NCBI GenBank assembly: GCA_019112735.1
Contig: DXIS01000020.1
Location: forward strand, 1 to 64,000
Direction: 5' to 3'
From: Candidatus Mediterraneibacter guildfordensis
GTDB taxonomy: Bacteria > Bacillota > Clostridia > Lachnospirales > Lachnospiraceae
DNA length: 64,000 nucleotides
Part shown: piece by piece, positions 63,447 through 64,000 of the stretch
Position numbering within the stretch: the first letter of the stretch is position 1
Layout of the letters: each line of letters starts with the position of its first letter
Translations under genes and position numbers: made by a program
The notes under the pieces: generated by a model
What the model was told of the DNA's origin: nothing
The model's database searches: none
The model's input: only the letters and a program-made list of their open reading frames with translations

Positions 63447-63475
63447 TTGACATTTCGGGGAAAACCATGTACAAT
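63447..63475 (+). promoter_or_regulatory. Promoter of the SRP RNA gene
   Basis: TTGACA (63447-63452), 17-base spacer, TACAAT (63470-63475), with transcription predicted from about 63482. Confidence 0.8.
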
Positions 63476-63483
63476 TAAGACTC

Positions 63484-63741
63484 GTGCAGCCGGGGTGTTA
63501 GCGGTACCTTGTACCTGCAATCCGCTATAGCAGGGGTGATATTGCGCGGAGGGCGACAGCCGGCAGAGCTGCCCCCGGTAAGTGGCGTTGAGGTCTGGGT
63601 CTCACGCGACGGGAATCTGTGAACCGTGTCAGGTCGGGAACGGAGCAGCACTAAGCAGAACCTCCCGGGTGCCGTGAGGGTGCCTGGGCTGAGTTAACTG
63701 CCGGGGTAACGTCTGATAGCCTAGTTCGAAGCGCAATGCAC
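63484..63741 (+). ncRNA. ffs: Signal recognition particle RNA (large, Gram-positive type)
   Basis: The ~258-base RNA pairs its ends (GTGCA at 63484-63488 with TGCAC at 63737-63741). The conserved domain IV reads GTCAGGTCGGGAACGGAGCA with its GGAA tetraloop; AGCAGCACTAAG follows. The length and end pairing match the Bacillus-type SRP RNA with an Alu domain, not the short 4.5S form. It binds Ffh and targets membrane proteins. Confidence 0.95.
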
Positions 63742-63756
63742 GTAAAAAGAGCAAAT

Positions 63757-63787
63757 GCAGCGGAATTTTATCTTCCGCTGTTTTTTT
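63757..63787 (+). terminator. Terminator of the SRP RNA gene
   Basis: An eight-base stem (63758-63765 with 63773-63780) is followed by seven T residues. Confidence 0.9.
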
Positions 63788-63869
63788 CTGCCCTGATTCC
63801 GTTCAGATCCCCGGAATCTGTTGAACAGCTTCCGATTTCTTTCCCCGCCGGCTATGCCGCGTCCATGGA

Positions 63870-64000
63870 TCATCCGCACTCCTTCTCCCGCTTTTTCCTC
63901 TCCCTCAGCTCCTTAAAAAACTGCCTCATCATCCCACTGCACTCTTCCTCCAGCACACCAGTCTCAATCTCCGCCTGGTGATTAAAGCGTTCCACCTGCA
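63870..64000 (-). CDS. tadA: tRNA-specific adenosine deaminase TadA (3' end only)
   Basis: Only the last 43 codons are in the window. They read VERFNHQAEIETGVLEEECS and then a basic tail RQFFKELRERKKREKECG, matching the end of TadA, where the substrate-recognition and final helix lie. TadA makes inosine at position 34 of tRNA-Arg. The deaminase core lies beyond the right edge. A tadA gene next to ffs is a common firmicute arrangement. Confidence 0.9.
   Translation of the reverse strand, partial: QVERFNHQAEIETGVLEEECSGMMRQFFKELRERKKREKECG

Overview
The window looks like chromosomal DNA of an anaerobic gut Clostridia, most likely a Lachnospiraceae of moderate-to-high GC for that family. The grounds are the strong AGGAGG ribosome-binding sites, a V-type ATPase, an Ech-type [NiFe] hydrogenase with its hyp maturation genes, a methionine T-box, a large Gram-positive-type SRP RNA, a sortase-anchored surface phosphatase, and a MalEFG-type sugar importer with no ATPase gene of its own. 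I cannot name the species from sequence alone. No prophage, CRISPR array, tRNA, rRNA or intact insertion sequence was seen.

Layout. 1-4039: housekeeping operon on the minus strand in the order coaX, dusB, greA, lysS (lysS runs off the left edge). 4207-11214: carbohydrate locus with a binding lipoprotein, two permeases and a GH31 glycosidase, divergent from a LacI-type repressor, with a palindromic operator placed just after the promoter. 11252-16680: an acyl-activation cassette (SCP2-like protein, alpha/beta hydrolase, stand-alone condensation domain, acyl carrier protein, AMP-dependent acyl ligase), divergent from a TetR regulator across two matching palindromes; its product is unknown and this is the best candidate for an undescribed system. 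16745-24594: aldose-epimerase-like protein, a trigger-factor/FKBP lipoprotein, cardiolipin synthase, a 1171-residue wall-anchored phosphoesterase and a small membrane protein. 24822-34019: DUF1934 protein, murI, pfkA, dnaE, a small conserved protein, CvfB, an endonuclease-Q-like PHP protein and a small alpha/beta hydrolase. 34166-39399: echABCDEF. 39577-46134: hypABF, then an antisense remnant of an Rpn-type nuclease, then hypCDE with its own promoter. 46419-48431: DegV protein plus a PLP aminotransferase. 48511-50998: metG under a T-box. 51019-59839: nine-gene V-ATPase operon whose K subunit carries the sodium-site residues. 60007-63357: B12-binding radical SAM protein, a 33-residue membrane peptide, a PurM/HypE-like protein and trmL. 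63484-64000: SRP RNA (ffs) and the 3' end of tadA.

How the parts fit. The Ech complex would couple ferredoxin oxidation and H2 chemistry to an ion gradient, the hyp genes build its Ni-Fe site, and the V-ATPase would exchange ATP against a sodium gradient. The EchE subunit ends exactly at its metal-binding motif, so no maturation protease should be needed, and none is seen. The sugar locus feeds glycolysis, in which pfkA acts. Intergenic regions hold several large palindromic or repeat-flanked elements, some acting as bidirectional terminators. All functional calls come from reading the sequence and from memory of the families; no database search was run.
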